Counted from the stretch's first letter, positions 29,042 through 38,887 are shown. The stretch: 64,000 nt of DNA from Clostridia bacterium (GCA_910575055.1 CAJTDC010000001.1:124001-188000); one strand, 5' to 3'. The notes: generated from the sequence alone by a model not told the origin. Made by a program: numbers and translations.

Positions 29042-29082
29042 AAGCAATGGAGTGGGGAAAATGTTCCCCACTTTTATTGCCT
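29042..29082 (-). terminator. Terminator after the DUF1292 gene
   Basis: GCAATAAAAGTGGGGAA pairs with TTCCCCACTCCATTGC on the minus strand and runs into a T tract, 10 bases past the stop. Confidence 0.9.
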
Positions 29083-29091
29083 GTAGTTTTT

Positions 29092-29385
29092 TTATTCTTC
29101 TTCATACAAATCATAAAAGGCATTTGATACTTTTTCAAATTCCTCATCATCTTCGATAACATCTAGTTCAATTTCTTCTCCATTTTCTTTGTATTCATAT
29201 AAATACACTTCTTCTCCATCTAATGGCAACAGTGCTATAAATTCTTTTTGTTTTATTCCTTCTACTTCAAAAACACCCAATATGCCACATTCCACTTCTG
29301 TATCATCATCTAATGTTAGTGTCATTGTTTCTAATTCTAATTCCTCGTCATGCTCATGTCCACAGCTACATTGTTTTTCATTCAT
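29092..29385 (-). CDS. DUF1292 family protein
   Basis: A 97-residue very acidic protein with the DUF1292 layout: an N-terminal Cys/His-containing segment (CSCGHEHDE), a strand-rich core around IALLPLDGEEVYLYEYKE and an acidic C-terminus. The function of the family is unknown; members are common in Firmicutes. The start overlaps the helicase gene by 8 bases, so the helicase end contains its ribosome site (AAGGAGG). Translational coupling to the helicase is likely. Confidence 0.9.
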   Translation of the reverse strand: MNEKQCSCGHEHDEELELETMTLTLDDDTEVECGILGVFEVEGIKQKEFIALLPLDGEEVYLYEYKENGEEIELDVIEDDEEFEKVSNAFYDLYEEE

Positions 29386-30613
29386 AATGATTGCCTCCTT
29401 TATTTATTTTAGTATATTGTTTTTTGTTGTTTTTTAAATTTTTAGTATATGGTTTTTGTTGTTTTGTATTACTGCTGTTTGTCAATTTTCCAAATGACAT
29501 TTCTTTTTGCTCAAATGAAATATTCCATACTTTTTGATATTTTTTTATCCATTTTGTTTCATAAGGTGTTACAATAGAAATCACTTTTCCGTGTTGTCCT
29601 TTTCTGCCTGTTCTACCAGCTCTATGCAAATAATAAGAAGGTTCTTCTGGTATATCCATATTGATAATATGTGTAACACCTTCTATATCTAGTCCCCTTG
29701 CTCCAATATCAGAAGATACTAATATATTAATATTTCCTTGTCTAAATTTTTCTATAGCATATTGTCTTTCTGTTTTGTATGCTTTTCCATAAATACCATC
29801 TGCTTTTAGTCCGTGATAACAAAGTTTATCTACTGTTACAGCAATATTTTCTGCATTATTTAAAAATACAATTACTTTTTGAGGTTTTTCTGCTGCAAGT
29901 ATTTTTCTGAGCACAACAAATTTTTGTCTTCTTTCTGCCACAATATAATAATGTGATATTTCTTTTGGTACACTGGTATTTTTCATAGCAATATTTACTA
30001 CATCTGGCTTCATTATTTCATTTGCTTTTTGTATTGTTTGTTGTGTAATCGTTGCTGACAAAATAATTAACTGTCTTTGTTTAAGTGTTGTTTTAATTAC
30101 TGCCTTTACACTTTCTATATTCAAATCATCTAAAAGTCTGTCACCTTCGTCTAATACAATAGTTTTTACAGTATGTGCTGTAATTTTTTTATGTTGTATG
30201 AAATACAATATACGTCCTGCTGAACCTACTACAATATGTGGTTTTTGTTTTAATTTTTCTATTTGTCTTGTCATACTGGCACTGCCTATTATCAATGCAC
30301 TTTTTACAGGTATTTCTGATGCTTGGCTAATTAGTTCTATTTGTTTTTGTACTTGTGATGCTAATTCGTGTGTAGGTGTTATTACTATAATTTGTGTTTT
30401 TCTCAATTCTAAATCTATATTTTGAATTAAAGGCAATAAATACGCAAATGTTTTTCCTGAACCTGTTTCAGAACGCCCTATTACATCAGTACCCTTCAAT
30501 ATAAGGGGAATTGTTTGTTGTTGTATTTCTGTAGGTACTGTAATGCCTATACTGTTAAGCCCCTTTTGCAATGCAGAAGAAATGCCCAGTTGCACAAAAT
30601 CTTTTTCATTCAT
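29378..30613 (-). CDS. DEAD-box-family RNA helicase with variant motif II (DEGD)
   Basis: A 411-residue SF2 RNA helicase: Walker A SETGSGKT (48-55), PTHELAS (80-86), motif II DEGD (155-158), SAT (186-188), and HRAGRTGRKG near 325. The C-terminal tail is Lys/Asn/Gln-rich and may bind RNA. Motif II normally reads DEAD; the Asp-Glu pair that activates water is kept, so activity is expected. It overlaps the DUF1292 gene by 8 bases. Likely roles are ribosome assembly or mRNA turnover; which one cannot be seen. Confidence 0.93.
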   Translation of the reverse strand: MNEKDFVQLGISSALQKGLNSIGITVPTEIQQQTIPLILKGTDVIGRSETGSGKTFAYLLPLIQNIDLELRKTQIIVITPTHELASQVQKQIELISQASEIPVKSALIIGSASMTRQIEKLKQKPHIVVGSAGRILYFIQHKKITAHTVKTIVLDEGDRLLDDLNIESVKAVIKTTLKQRQLIILSATITQQTIQKANEIMKPDVVNIAMKNTSVPKEISHYYIVAERRQKFVVLRKILAAEKPQKVIVFLNNAENIAVTVDKLCYHGLKADGIYGKAYKTERQYAIEKFRQGNINILVSSDIGARGLDIEGVTHIINMDIPEEPSYYLHRAGRTGRKGQHGKVISIVTPYETKWIKKYQKVWNISFEQKEMSFGKLTNSSNTKQQKPYTKNLKNNKKQYTKINKGGNHYE

Positions 30614-30745
30614 ATTATTTTTCCCTTTCTTTGTGTATTTTCAAATTATAGCGTTTTTCTGTGAAAAGTGCAATACTAAAAACATACAATATCACGGAAA
30701 TCTATATTATTACACTATTGTACAATATACTCTTATTTTTTTGTA

Positions 30746-30779
30746 AAAAAAATCTGCCGGAAAAACCGACAGACTTTTT
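30746..30779 (-). terminator. Terminator of the SLH protein gene
   Basis: AGTCTGTCGG...CCGGCAGATT stem with TTTT loop and a long T tract on the minus strand, directly after the stop codon. Confidence 0.88.
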
Positions 30780-30786
30780 CAATTTT

Positions 30787-33700
30787 TTATTGTGCAATTT
30801 CAATTACTTTTGTTCTAATTCTTGGTATACCGTGTCCTATTGTCACTTTTATAACAACAGTACCTGTATTTTTTGCAGTAAGTACATTTTTTTCAATGAC
30901 AGAATTTGTACCATCATCTTTCACAATAGACCACACTGCATTTTGATAATTTGTACCTGTACCATCTGCATTTTTAGCATATAATACAATTTCATTATTT
31001 GTCATAAGTTCGCCTTTTGTGCTTATAACAATACTTTTATCCTCTGGCTGTACTGGTACTGCTGGAGTTTCCTCTGGTTGCACTGGTACTGCTGGAATTT
31101 CTTCTTTTTGCACTGGTACTACTGGAATTTCCTCTTTTTGTACTGGTATTGCTGGAGTTTCCTCTGGCTGCACTGGTACTGCTGGAGTTTCTTCTGGCTG
31201 TACTGGTACTATTGGAGTTTCCTCTTTTTGTACTGGTACTGCTGGAATTTCTTCTGGCTGTACTGGTACTATTGGAGTTTCCTCTTTCTGTACTGGCACT
31301 TCTGGAATTTCCTCTTTTTGTACTGGTACTTCTGGAATTTCTTCTTTTTGTACTGGCACTTCTGGAATTTCTTCTTTTTGTATTGGCACTTCTGGAATTT
31401 CTTCTTTTTGTACTGGCACTTCTGGAATTTCTTCTTTTTGTACTGGTACTTCTGGAATTTCTTCTTTTTGTACTGGTACTTCTGGAATTTCCTCTTTTTG
31501 TACTGGCACTGGTTCAACTTTTGGCTCTGTAAATGTAATTTCAAAATCTTTTGTATAAACATCGCCATCAGCTTTACCTCCTACAACAACTGCTGTCATA
31601 ACAACGCTGCCTGTTCTATCCATACGTACAGTAGTGTCATCTGGCATATCAGCGTAACCTCTGCCTACAATCCAGCTAATATTGAAATTATTTTCACCTG
31701 CTGCCTGTAATTGTGCCTGGCTCAAATCGAAATTCTTGCCCGCTTCGCACTCTTGTGTAGGTAATGTAATGTCTATTACATATGGCTTTTCTACAGCTGT
31801 CTGTGTCTGTGGTGCTGCTTCCATTCTGCGAGGAGCCGCTTGTCTAGTAGTAAATGATGCTGGCTGTCCTGCTCCAACTTGAACAGCATATTCTTTCTTT
31901 GTATTAGCATCATCTGTAACACTTATTGTTAATGTAGCCGCTCCATCTGCCACTCCTGTCAAATTATACTCTGGAAGAGTTGGAGTAGTACCATCATTAA
32001 TTTTGAATTTAGTTTCATCACTACTTGTTACTGTCAAAGTCTTTCCTTCAAATTTTGGTTGTAAAAATGCTTTTACAGTAACTGGAGAGCTGCCAGCAGC
32101 AGATGATAAATTAATTGTGCTATTTGCTTCCACTATTGTATTATCTTTTACCACAATAATATTATTAGCTTCTGGTGTTGTTAGTTTTGTAATAGGAATA
32201 GTAAATTTCGCTACAAAATTACTATTTGTTCCTGCTCCATTTTCTATTGTTCCTACAACTGTTACACTATTCGGAACAGTAACCTGTGTTTTTTGAGTCA
32301 TATCTACAGTAACGGTTAACTTATTATTATCAACTATGTTGTAATTCATTCCGTTTACTTTTGATTTTTCATCTACTGACCATACAATGTTTCGTGGTGC
32401 TGTATTTGGTGAAACTGTTGCTTGACTTAAATCATAGGCCCTACCTAATACAATACTATTTGTTGTAACGGTTGCTGTACCACCATTTGTATTTACTGTT
32501 ACATCATTTAATGTTACACCTGTTACTGGTGTAGGCGTTTCTGGTGCTACTATGAAATTTCTGCTAGCTGCATTAGTTTCTGCTTGGTCATTTTCTACCC
32601 ACGCTTTTACTATAACTGGTGATTGTGCTGTTGCATCTTCTGCAGCTCCAAATGTTAATGTTACTGTATTTCCTTGTGTAGCACTTAATGTCGTACCTGT
32701 TTCGCCTCCGCTAATGCTCCATTTTACTGTCTTTCCAGTTAAACTAGCATTTTCTGCTGGCACTGCTGTTAATGTTACATTTCCACCTTTTGCTAATGGA
32801 TATGCGTTCTCTCCTGCTGTTGTTTCTTCACCTGCTTTAATACTTGCTATACTTACTGTGTTACTTGGTGGATTTGATGTAATTGTAATTGTCTTTGTTT
32901 TTTTAACTTCTGGTGTTACTGCTACTCCATCTTTCTTGAGTGTTGCTGTTACAACTACCTCTCCTTCTGCTACTGCTGTTAATGTTATCTGTGTCTTTTT
33001 GTCATTACCAAAAGTTGTAGTTTTTGTATCTGGAAGTGTTGCCTTTACATTATTTACACTCCAATCTACACTATAGTCTGATACATTATTTACATCAGTT
33101 ATACTTACTGATAATGTTGATGTTTTATTTTGACTATTTAGATTTATAGTTTCTGGAGTTGCTGTTATATCTGTTAAACCTGCTGTTGTTGCTGGTGGAT
33201 TTGAACCAGTTGCTGCAATTTTAATTTTTTGTGGTGCTGTAAATGGAGCAGGATTACCCTGAATTACTCGTGCTTGTATTGTTAATTCTTGCTCAGAAGC
33301 CGTTTGTGCATTTTCTCCAATAGTTATTGTAGCTGTTTTTATTTTTGGATCTGTATTTGTACTTGGCTGTATTGTTGCTACAGTATTGGCTATAGTTCCA
33401 CCAAATGACCATTCTATACTTTCTCCTTCTTGTAATGCTCTATTCAGTGTTGCTGTTGCAGTAAATACATTTCCATTTTGTGCTGCATTAACATTTGCAC
33501 CATTATTTCCTGCTATTGTAATTCCACTTATTGTCGTAGTAGTAGTATCTATTGTACCCTCTGCCTGTACTTTTATGACAATAGAAGCAGGCTTTGTATT
33601 TCCTACTTTTGCAGTAATTGTAATGTGTTTTGCACCGCTATTATCTGTTTTTAATACTCTTGCTGTTGCCTTTGTACTGTCTGTACTGTTTGGTGTTACA

Positions 33701-36219
33701 GTAACATAGCTTGTATCTTTTGACTCCCATACTACTTTATCTGTTCCTAATGTACTACCTTCTTCAAAATTTGCAAACAATTCTATGGTATCATTTTCTT
33801 TATAGCTTGTTTTGGTATCGCTTTTTGTAATACTCTTTACTGTTGCTGATGTAGTTGGTTCTGGTGGTGTCACTGTACCACTACCAGATGAGAATGTTAC
33901 TGTAAAGCTCTTTGTATATGCTGTACCTATGGCTTTACCATTATCTATTGTAGCAAGCAAGCGTACCTGACCATCTTTTGTTGCAGTTACCACTCTATCA
34001 TCAGAAATACTTGCTCCTGCTGTATTTAGTCCATCTATCCTCCATTTTACAGTCTGATAAGAAGCATTTGTTGGCTGTACACTAGGAGACAATGTTAAGC
34101 TATAAGAAGATTGTGTGCTTGGAATACCTACTATATCTGTTACTGCAACAAATGTTGATGTCTGGTCATCATTTACAATACCGCTGTCTGTTGTAACAGT
34201 TTTACTTGTTCTGATTGTTTTTACAGTACCATTTCCTCTTATTGTTAAATCAGAATTAGAGTCGATGGTATCAATATAGCTGCCTGACTCCATACGAAGC
34301 GTAATATCTCTATTGGAATTGATATCTACTTTATCAATTCTGCTTCTTCCTGTTATTTTAACATCACAGTCTGCAACTAATTTCAATGTATTTATTTTTG
34401 CATCAACAATTAAATCTTCATTTAATTCTCTATCTACTATAACATTGCCTAATTTAATATCACTTTCGGCTCTGATAATTGTATCGCCTCTTACTTTGAT
34501 GTCGCCATCTACATCGGTATCATCTTCAAATTCCAATGCAACAGGTTCATCTCCATATCTGCTATCGTCTGTGTCTTTATAGCTTATGATGTCGCCTTGT
34601 ATATCACAGTTGCGGAATATAACTGAATTTTCACCGCCACCATAAATATAAACGTCACCACGTACTCTAACATCATCTAATATAACCTCGCCATCTTCTA
34701 CATCTCTTGTAATTGTCAAGCGATTATATACAATGGCATCTCTTAATGTAACACCGTCTGCTTCAATAGATACATTGTGGTATCTTTCTCCATCTGCATC
34801 ATATTTTCTATCCTCACGGTCTAATGTTAAATCGTCATAGTCAGAACCGCTACTTGAAGAAGAACTTCCACTTTCTCCACTGCTATAAGATGGTTTTTCT
34901 CCATCTCCTCTTGTAGTTACTCTATCTGGTTTGATGCTAGAACGAATACCACTTACATATGTTGTCATATCATTGATGTCACCCTTACCATAAATGCGTA
35001 TTCTTCCTCTTATTGTCATATCATCTACTTCTGCACCACTTGTAAATGTAACTTCGCCATCTTTTGCATCTGATGTTACTTCCAATGTAGCAACATCTGC
35101 ATTTTTATACAATTTTAAATTTGCATCTGTATCCAATTCCAAATATTTTACTGTGGCATCAACAGTTGCTTCTGATAAACTACTATCTTGCACATATACA
35201 TTTTCATATCCAGAACCTTCTATTTTTCCTCTTTGCAAATATTCCAAATTTCTAATTTTTGTATTATTACTTGCATTGAGTGTGACACCGCTTTTATCCA
35301 TTTCGACTTTACTAAAATCACAAGACTGTGCTTTTATTGTACTGCCGCCTTGTATTTTTACAGTGCCTTTTACTGTTACATTATTTAATGTCACATCTTT
35401 GCTGCCCAATGAACTGGATATTATCAAATTGCCGTCTATTGTTCTATTCCTTAATGAAGCATCTTCTAATGTATAATCAGAAGCCGAAGTTGAATTTGAA
35501 GAATTAGAACTATTAGAACTAGAATTTGTATTTGTGCTTGTATTTGTATTATAATTTGGTGTTGTTACAGAAGATGATGGCTGATTAGAAGACTGCGTTG
35601 GTGCAAATATTGCATTTTCTAATGCTGTAACAGCTTCTGCTCTCGTCATAGATGTCTGTGGTCTAAACGCACCATTTGGAAAGCCTTGCATAATTTTGAC
35701 ATTAGAAACTGCTCCTACATATGGCTTTGCCCAATTTGCAATAGAATTATAATCTGTATAACTCAATGCACTATTTGCATTTTGCTGCAACTGTTTTATT
35801 TGTGCCATCATAACAGCCGCTTCTTGTCTTGTTACTGCTGCACCAGGACGAAATGTACCTGCTGCATCTCCTTTAATATATCCTGCGGAAACACCTTTTT
35901 GTATTTCGCTATATGCCCAATGCGATGTATCCAAATCTTTAAAAGAAATACTTGTTGGTACATTATAGCTAAATGCTTTATTTGCTAATGTTACAAATTC
36001 TGCACGGCTTATAGCATTATTTGGTCTAAAAGTGCCATCTGGATATCCGCTGATATATCCGCTTGCTGTCCATTTGTTTATAGTGCTTTCTGCCCAATGA
36101 CCATTGGTGTCTGTTGCAGCAAGTGCTGTTACAGTAGGTACCGATGATATTGTCATTGTGCTAGCAAAAAGTATCATGGCCATAAATGATGATAAATATT
36201 TTTTATTTGTCCTTTTCAT
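30787..36219 (-). CDS. Giant SLH-domain surface protein with Ig-like domains and PVQKEEIPE repeats
   Basis: An 1810-residue exported protein. A signal peptide (about 1-34) is followed by three SLH domains (about 38-205; SGYPDGTFRPNNAISRAE, GDAAGTFRPGAAVTRQE, GFPNGAFRPQTSMTRAE), which anchor to pyruvylated wall polymer. A Ser/Asn/Thr linker leads to a long stretch of short parallel-strand repeats (about 250-700). Several Big2-like Ig domains follow to about 1560, then a 16-unit 10-residue repeat (about 1570-1730) and a last Ig-like domain. It is probably an S-layer or adhesive surface protein. The RBS is AGGGGGTT before the ATG. Only the SLH and Ig-like parts are recognisable. Confidence 0.92.
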   Translation of the reverse strand: MKRTNKKYLSSFMAMILFASTMTISSVPTVTALAATDTNGHWAESTINKWTASGYISGYPDGTFRPNNAISRAEFVTLANKAFSYNVPTSISFKDLDTSHWAYSEIQKGVSAGYIKGDAAGTFRPGAAVTRQEAAVMMAQIKQLQQNANSALSYTDYNSIANWAKPYVGAVSNVKIMQGFPNGAFRPQTSMTRAEAVTALENAIFAPTQSSNQPSSSVTTPNYNTNTSTNTNSSSNSSNSSNSTSASDYTLEDASLRNRTIDGNLIISSSLGSKDVTLNNVTVKGTVKIQGGSTIKAQSCDFSKVEMDKSGVTLNASNNTKIRNLEYLQRGKIEGSGYENVYVQDSSLSEATVDATVKYLELDTDANLKLYKNADVATLEVTSDAKDGEVTFTSGAEVDDMTIRGRIRIYGKGDINDMTTYVSGIRSSIKPDRVTTRGDGEKPSYSSGESGSSSSSSGSDYDDLTLDREDRKYDADGERYHNVSIEADGVTLRDAIVYNRLTITRDVEDGEVILDDVRVRGDVYIYGGGENSVIFRNCDIQGDIISYKDTDDSRYGDEPVALEFEDDTDVDGDIKVRGDTIIRAESDIKLGNVIVDRELNEDLIVDAKINTLKLVADCDVKITGRSRIDKVDINSNRDITLRMESGSYIDTIDSNSDLTIRGNGTVKTIRTSKTVTTDSGIVNDDQTSTFVAVTDIVGIPSTQSSYSLTLSPSVQPTNASYQTVKWRIDGLNTAGASISDDRVVTATKDGQVRLLATIDNGKAIGTAYTKSFTVTFSSGSGTVTPPEPTTSATVKSITKSDTKTSYKENDTIELFANFEEGSTLGTDKVVWESKDTSYVTVTPNSTDSTKATARVLKTDNSGAKHITITAKVGNTKPASIVIKVQAEGTIDTTTTTISGITIAGNNGANVNAAQNGNVFTATATLNRALQEGESIEWSFGGTIANTVATIQPSTNTDPKIKTATITIGENAQTASEQELTIQARVIQGNPAPFTAPQKIKIAATGSNPPATTAGLTDITATPETINLNSQNKTSTLSVSITDVNNVSDYSVDWSVNNVKATLPDTKTTTFGNDKKTQITLTAVAEGEVVVTATLKKDGVAVTPEVKKTKTITITSNPPSNTVSIASIKAGEETTAGENAYPLAKGGNVTLTAVPAENASLTGKTVKWSISGGETGTTLSATQGNTVTLTFGAAEDATAQSPVIVKAWVENDQAETNAASRNFIVAPETPTPVTGVTLNDVTVNTNGGTATVTTNSIVLGRAYDLSQATVSPNTAPRNIVWSVDEKSKVNGMNYNIVDNNKLTVTVDMTQKTQVTVPNSVTVVGTIENGAGTNSNFVAKFTIPITKLTTPEANNIIVVKDNTIVEANSTINLSSAAGSSPVTVKAFLQPKFEGKTLTVTSSDETKFKINDGTTPTLPEYNLTGVADGAATLTISVTDDANTKKEYAVQVGAGQPASFTTRQAAPRRMEAAPQTQTAVEKPYVIDITLPTQECEAGKNFDLSQAQLQAAGENNFNISWIVGRGYADMPDDTTVRMDRTGSVVMTAVVVGGKADGDVYTKDFEITFTEPKVEPVPVQKEEIPEVPVQKEEIPEVPVQKEEIPEVPVQKEEIPEVPIQKEEIPEVPVQKEEIPEVPVQKEEIPEVPVQKEETPIVPVQPEEIPAVPVQKEETPIVPVQPEETPAVPVQPEETPAIPVQKEEIPVVPVQKEEIPAVPVQPEETPAVPVQPEDKSIVISTKGELMTNNEIVLYAKNADGTGTNYQNAVWSIVKDDGTNSVIEKNVLTAKNTGTVVIKVTIGHGIPRIRTKVIEIAQ
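31032..31512 (-). repeat. Sixteen 30-bp in-frame tandem repeats in the SLH gene
   Basis: A 30-base unit encodes VPVQKEEIPE, with variants VPVQPEETPA, VPVQKEETPI and a degenerate last copy ending EDKSI. The first seven copies counted from the protein N-terminal side are nearly identical, suggesting recent expansion. The Pro/Glu-rich repeat resembles wall-spanning spacers of surface proteins. Confidence 0.95.
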
Positions 36220-36514
36220 AATAAATAACCCCCTTTTCTATATTAAATTTTAATAAAGGTTTTATAAAACCTTTTTTAATATACAGTATGATACTGCATT
36301 AACAATTACCATTTTTTTCTATCATTTTTGATACAATATTTTATGAAATGGACATAATACCTTTTACTATTTATATGATAAGAATACAACGATTGGGCAG
36401 AATTTACAACTCATTTTATGTATTTGAAAGAAAAATGTAACAAATAAAAAACCAAATATAAAACATTTTCTATTTTTTAGTATTTATTACCATTTATAAA
36501 TATTGTTGCATACA
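36220..36514 (-). promoter_or_regulatory. Upstream region of the SLH gene
   Basis: Gene-free A+T-rich stretch. It has a perfect 20-base palindrome AAAGGTTTTATAAAACCTTT (36255-36274) in the probable 5' UTR. A possible sigma-A promoter lies upstream (TTGTTA at 36100s-equivalent minus-strand position 36305-36300, 16-base gap, TATATT at 36283-36278). The gap carries the dyad CAGTAT-g-ATACTG (36284-36296), which could be an operator. All of this is weak evidence without experiment. Confidence 0.35.
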
Positions 36515-36539
36515 AAAACGGGGCATTTCGCCCCGTTTC
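36515..36539 (-). terminator. Terminator of the spore protein gene
   Basis: AAACGGGGC...GCCCCGTTTTT on the minus strand: a 9-bp GC-rich stem with short loop and T tract, 8 bases past the SASP stop. Confidence 0.92.
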
Positions 36540-36546
36540 ATTATTA

Positions 36547-36753
36547 TTATTGTTTTCCAGCCATTTTCTTTTCTTGTGCTTCAATCATTTTTTTAACCAT
36601 ATATCCACCTACATATCCATTTTGTGCAGATGTTAAATCACCATTATACCCTTTTTTCAATGGTACACCAATTTCACTCGCTACTTCATACTTAAATTGT
36701 TCTAATGCCGCTCTTGCCTCTGGTACTGCTTTTCTATTTTTACTTGTCGCCAT
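36547..36753 (-). CDS. Alpha/beta-type small acid-soluble spore protein
   Basis: A 68-residue SASP that coats DNA in the dormant spore core and protects it from UV and heat. The conserved ALEQFKYEVASEIGVPL block contains the GPR protease cleavage region (FKYEVASE). The GYNGDLTSAQNGYVGGYMVKKMI block is the second family signature. Length is typical. GGGAGG lies 10 bases before the ATG. Expression in the forespore by sigma-G is expected, but I could not see a convincing sigma-G promoter. Confidence 0.97.
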   Translation of the reverse strand: MATSKNRKAVPEARAALEQFKYEVASEIGVPLKKGYNGDLTSAQNGYVGGYMVKKMIEAQEKKMAGKQ

Positions 36754-37397
36754 AACTTTTTACCTCCCTATTATTACAAAAATAAGTTTTTATATTGCAA
36801 TCAAAACAACACAAATCATTTCTTACATATGATTTTTATGTGTTATTTTCATTGCACTATTAGTATGGCTCAGTCAAAAAATTTCATACAAACACTTTTT
36901 TCCACTTTATCAGACAGTATTTTACACCCAAAAATACTATTGTATGAAAAAAAGATACATCTATCAAAATTATAAAAAAATAAATATATTACTTTATTTT
37001 GAAAATATGTTCATTCTGTCTTTTTAGATTTCTCTATTGTTTTAATCACATACCAAATATTGTATTTTTATACTATTTTTAAATATGATAATAAATATAA
37101 TACTCTTTAAAACACTCTATTTTTTTAAAACATAGCATAGTATCAAGCACAACTGTTTTTATTCAAAAGACATATCCTTTTTTTACAGTTTTCTTTTTTT
37201 AATGAGAAACGGCTAAACTATTGTTTATTCAAAATAACAATATCATGCACGAAACACAATAAAATGTGCATAAAAAATGCCTTGATTTTTTGTTTGATTT
37301 GTTTTAGTATTTTTTCATATTACAGAAACAAAATATTATGAAAAGGAGGCAGTATAAAACAAAATCATATATTATCATATTTAAGGGAGGAATATTT
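36754..37397. other. Long gene-free A+T-rich stretch between spore protein and alsT
   Basis: About 640 bases with no credible coding frame and no recognisable riboswitch. I looked for a glycine riboswitch, which often precedes alsT-type genes, and saw none of its conserved GGAGAG blocks. It must hold the promoters of the SASP gene and of the symporter. A GGGAGG ribosome site (37385-37390) precedes the symporter start. Confidence 0.6.
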
Positions 37398-38813
37398 ATG
37401 GCAGAATTTGCAGAAACATTAAATGGTTATGTCAGCATAGTTAATGGCTGGGTATGGGGTCCAGTAATGTTAATATTATTATTTGGAACACATCTTTTTT
37501 TAACAATTAGAACAAAAATAATACAATTACATATTTTCAAAGCAATTAAACTTTCTGTTACAAAAGACAGTTCTGCAGAAGGTGATATTAGTCAGTTTGG
37601 TGCTCTTACTACAGCACTTGCTGCAACAATTGGTACTGGTAATATTGTCGGTGTTGCAACAGCAATTGCTGCTGGTGGACCTGGTGCAGTACTTTGGTGT
37701 TGGTTAACAGGTGTTGTAGGTATTGCTACAAAATATGGTGAAGCATTACTTGCTGTAAAATATAGAGTAAAAACGAATGATGGTTCTATGTTAGGCGGTC
37801 CTATGTATGCCTTAGAATTAGGCGTTGGAGAACATTATGGAAAATCTCTTGGCAGAGTGCTTGGTATTATATTTGCTCTTTTAGCAGGTATCGCTGCTTT
37901 TGGTATTGGCAACATGACACAAGGCAATTCTATTTCCGTTATGGTACAGGATACTTTTGGTGTATCTCCTATTGTTACAGGACTTATTTTAATGATATTA
38001 ACAGGTGTTGTTGTCATAGGCGGCGTAAAATCTATTGCAAAAGTTTGTGAAAAGTTAGTACCTTTAATGGCATTTTTCTATATTATTGGTTGTATCGCTA
38101 TTATTTTTATTAATCATTCTTATGTTGTACCTGCAATAAAAGAAATTTTTTCAAGTGCTTTTTCAGCACGTGCTATGGGAGGAGGTTTCGTTGGTGCAAC
38201 AGTAATTACAGCCGCTCGTTATGGTATTGCAAGAGGTTTATTTTCAAATGAGTCTGGTTTAGGTTCTGCTCCTATTGCTGCTGCGGCTGCTCAGACAAGA
38301 AATCCTGTTCGTCAGGCATTGGTTGGTATGACAGGTACATTTTGGGATACTGTTATCGTTTGTGCTTTGACAGGTATTGTACTTGTTTCAAGCATTATAA
38401 AAGACCCTGCTGGTTTAGAAGGTCTTTCTGGCGGTAATTTAACATCTGCTGCATTTAACGCTATTGGAGGCATTGGCCCTATTGTGTTAACAGTAGGCTT
38501 AATTACATTTGCTTGGTCTACTATACTTGGTTGGTCTTATTATGGTGAAAGAGCTTGGGAATATTTAGCAGGCAAAAAAGCTGTATTTCCTTTTAGAGTA
38601 GTTTGGGTATTTGTCGTATTTATAGGGTGTGTTACAGCACTTGACCTTGTTTGGAACATTGCTGACACATTAAATGCTTGTATGGCATTTCCTAATTTAG
38701 TATCTTTACTTCTTTTAAGTGGCGTTATTGTAAGTGAAACCAGAAAATATCTTTGGGAGGACAATTTAGATGCTACTTCTACAGATGTAATACCACAGGT
38801 AGATAAAAATTAA
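37398..38813 (+). CDS. alsT: Alanine/glycine:cation symporter (AlsT/AgcS family)
   Basis: A 471-residue secondary transporter with about ten membrane helices, importing alanine or glycine with sodium or protons. Family blocks seen are ATIGTGNIVGVATAIAAGGPGAVLWCW (split across helix 2-3), the GNMTQGNS loop and GLFSNESGLGSAPIAAAAAQ. Lys-Gly-Gly-rich sequence lies upstream in frame, but GGGAGG 7 bases before the ATG at 37398 supports this start. A close paralogue lies at 45659-47047. A strong terminator follows. Confidence 0.93.
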   Translation: MAEFAETLNGYVSIVNGWVWGPVMLILLFGTHLFLTIRTKIIQLHIFKAIKLSVTKDSSAEGDISQFGALTTALAATIGTGNIVGVATAIAAGGPGAVLWCWLTGVVGIATKYGEALLAVKYRVKTNDGSMLGGPMYALELGVGEHYGKSLGRVLGIIFALLAGIAAFGIGNMTQGNSISVMVQDTFGVSPIVTGLILMILTGVVVIGGVKSIAKVCEKLVPLMAFFYIIGCIAIIFINHSYVVPAIKEIFSSAFSARAMGGGFVGATVITAARYGIARGLFSNESGLGSAPIAAAAAQTRNPVRQALVGMTGTFWDTVIVCALTGIVLVSSIIKDPAGLEGLSGGNLTSAAFNAIGGIGPIVLTVGLITFAWSTILGWSYYGERAWEYLAGKKAVFPFRVVWVFVVFIGCVTALDLVWNIADTLNACMAFPNLVSLLLLSGVIVSETRKYLWEDNLDATSTDVIPQVDKN

Positions 38814-38846
38814 TTTTGCTAACCCATTTCATTATTTATTTTATAA

Positions 38847-38887
38847 CCCCCATAAACAATGTCATATTGTTTATGGGGGCTTTTTTA
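38847..38887 (+). terminator. Terminator of alsT
   Basis: CCCCCATAAACAAT pairs with ATTGTTTATGGGGG, then a T tract on the plus strand. It also ends close to the convergent transducer gene. Confidence 0.93.

Noticed and set aside
31032-31512. Regular 30-base repeats that look CRISPR-like in length
   Set aside because: There are no unique spacers; the copies are contiguous, in frame and coding, and no cas gene is nearby.
31019-31710. Several long open frames on the plus strand and other minus-strand frames across the SLH repeat
   Set aside because: A 30-bp repeat without stops keeps every frame open. Only the minus-strand frame encoding PVQKEEIPE continues into the SLH protein and has a start, signal peptide and terminator.
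36754-37397. Possible glycine riboswitch before alsT
   Set aside because: None of the conserved aptamer blocks (GGAGAG and partners) was found on either strand; the region is plain A+T-rich sequence.
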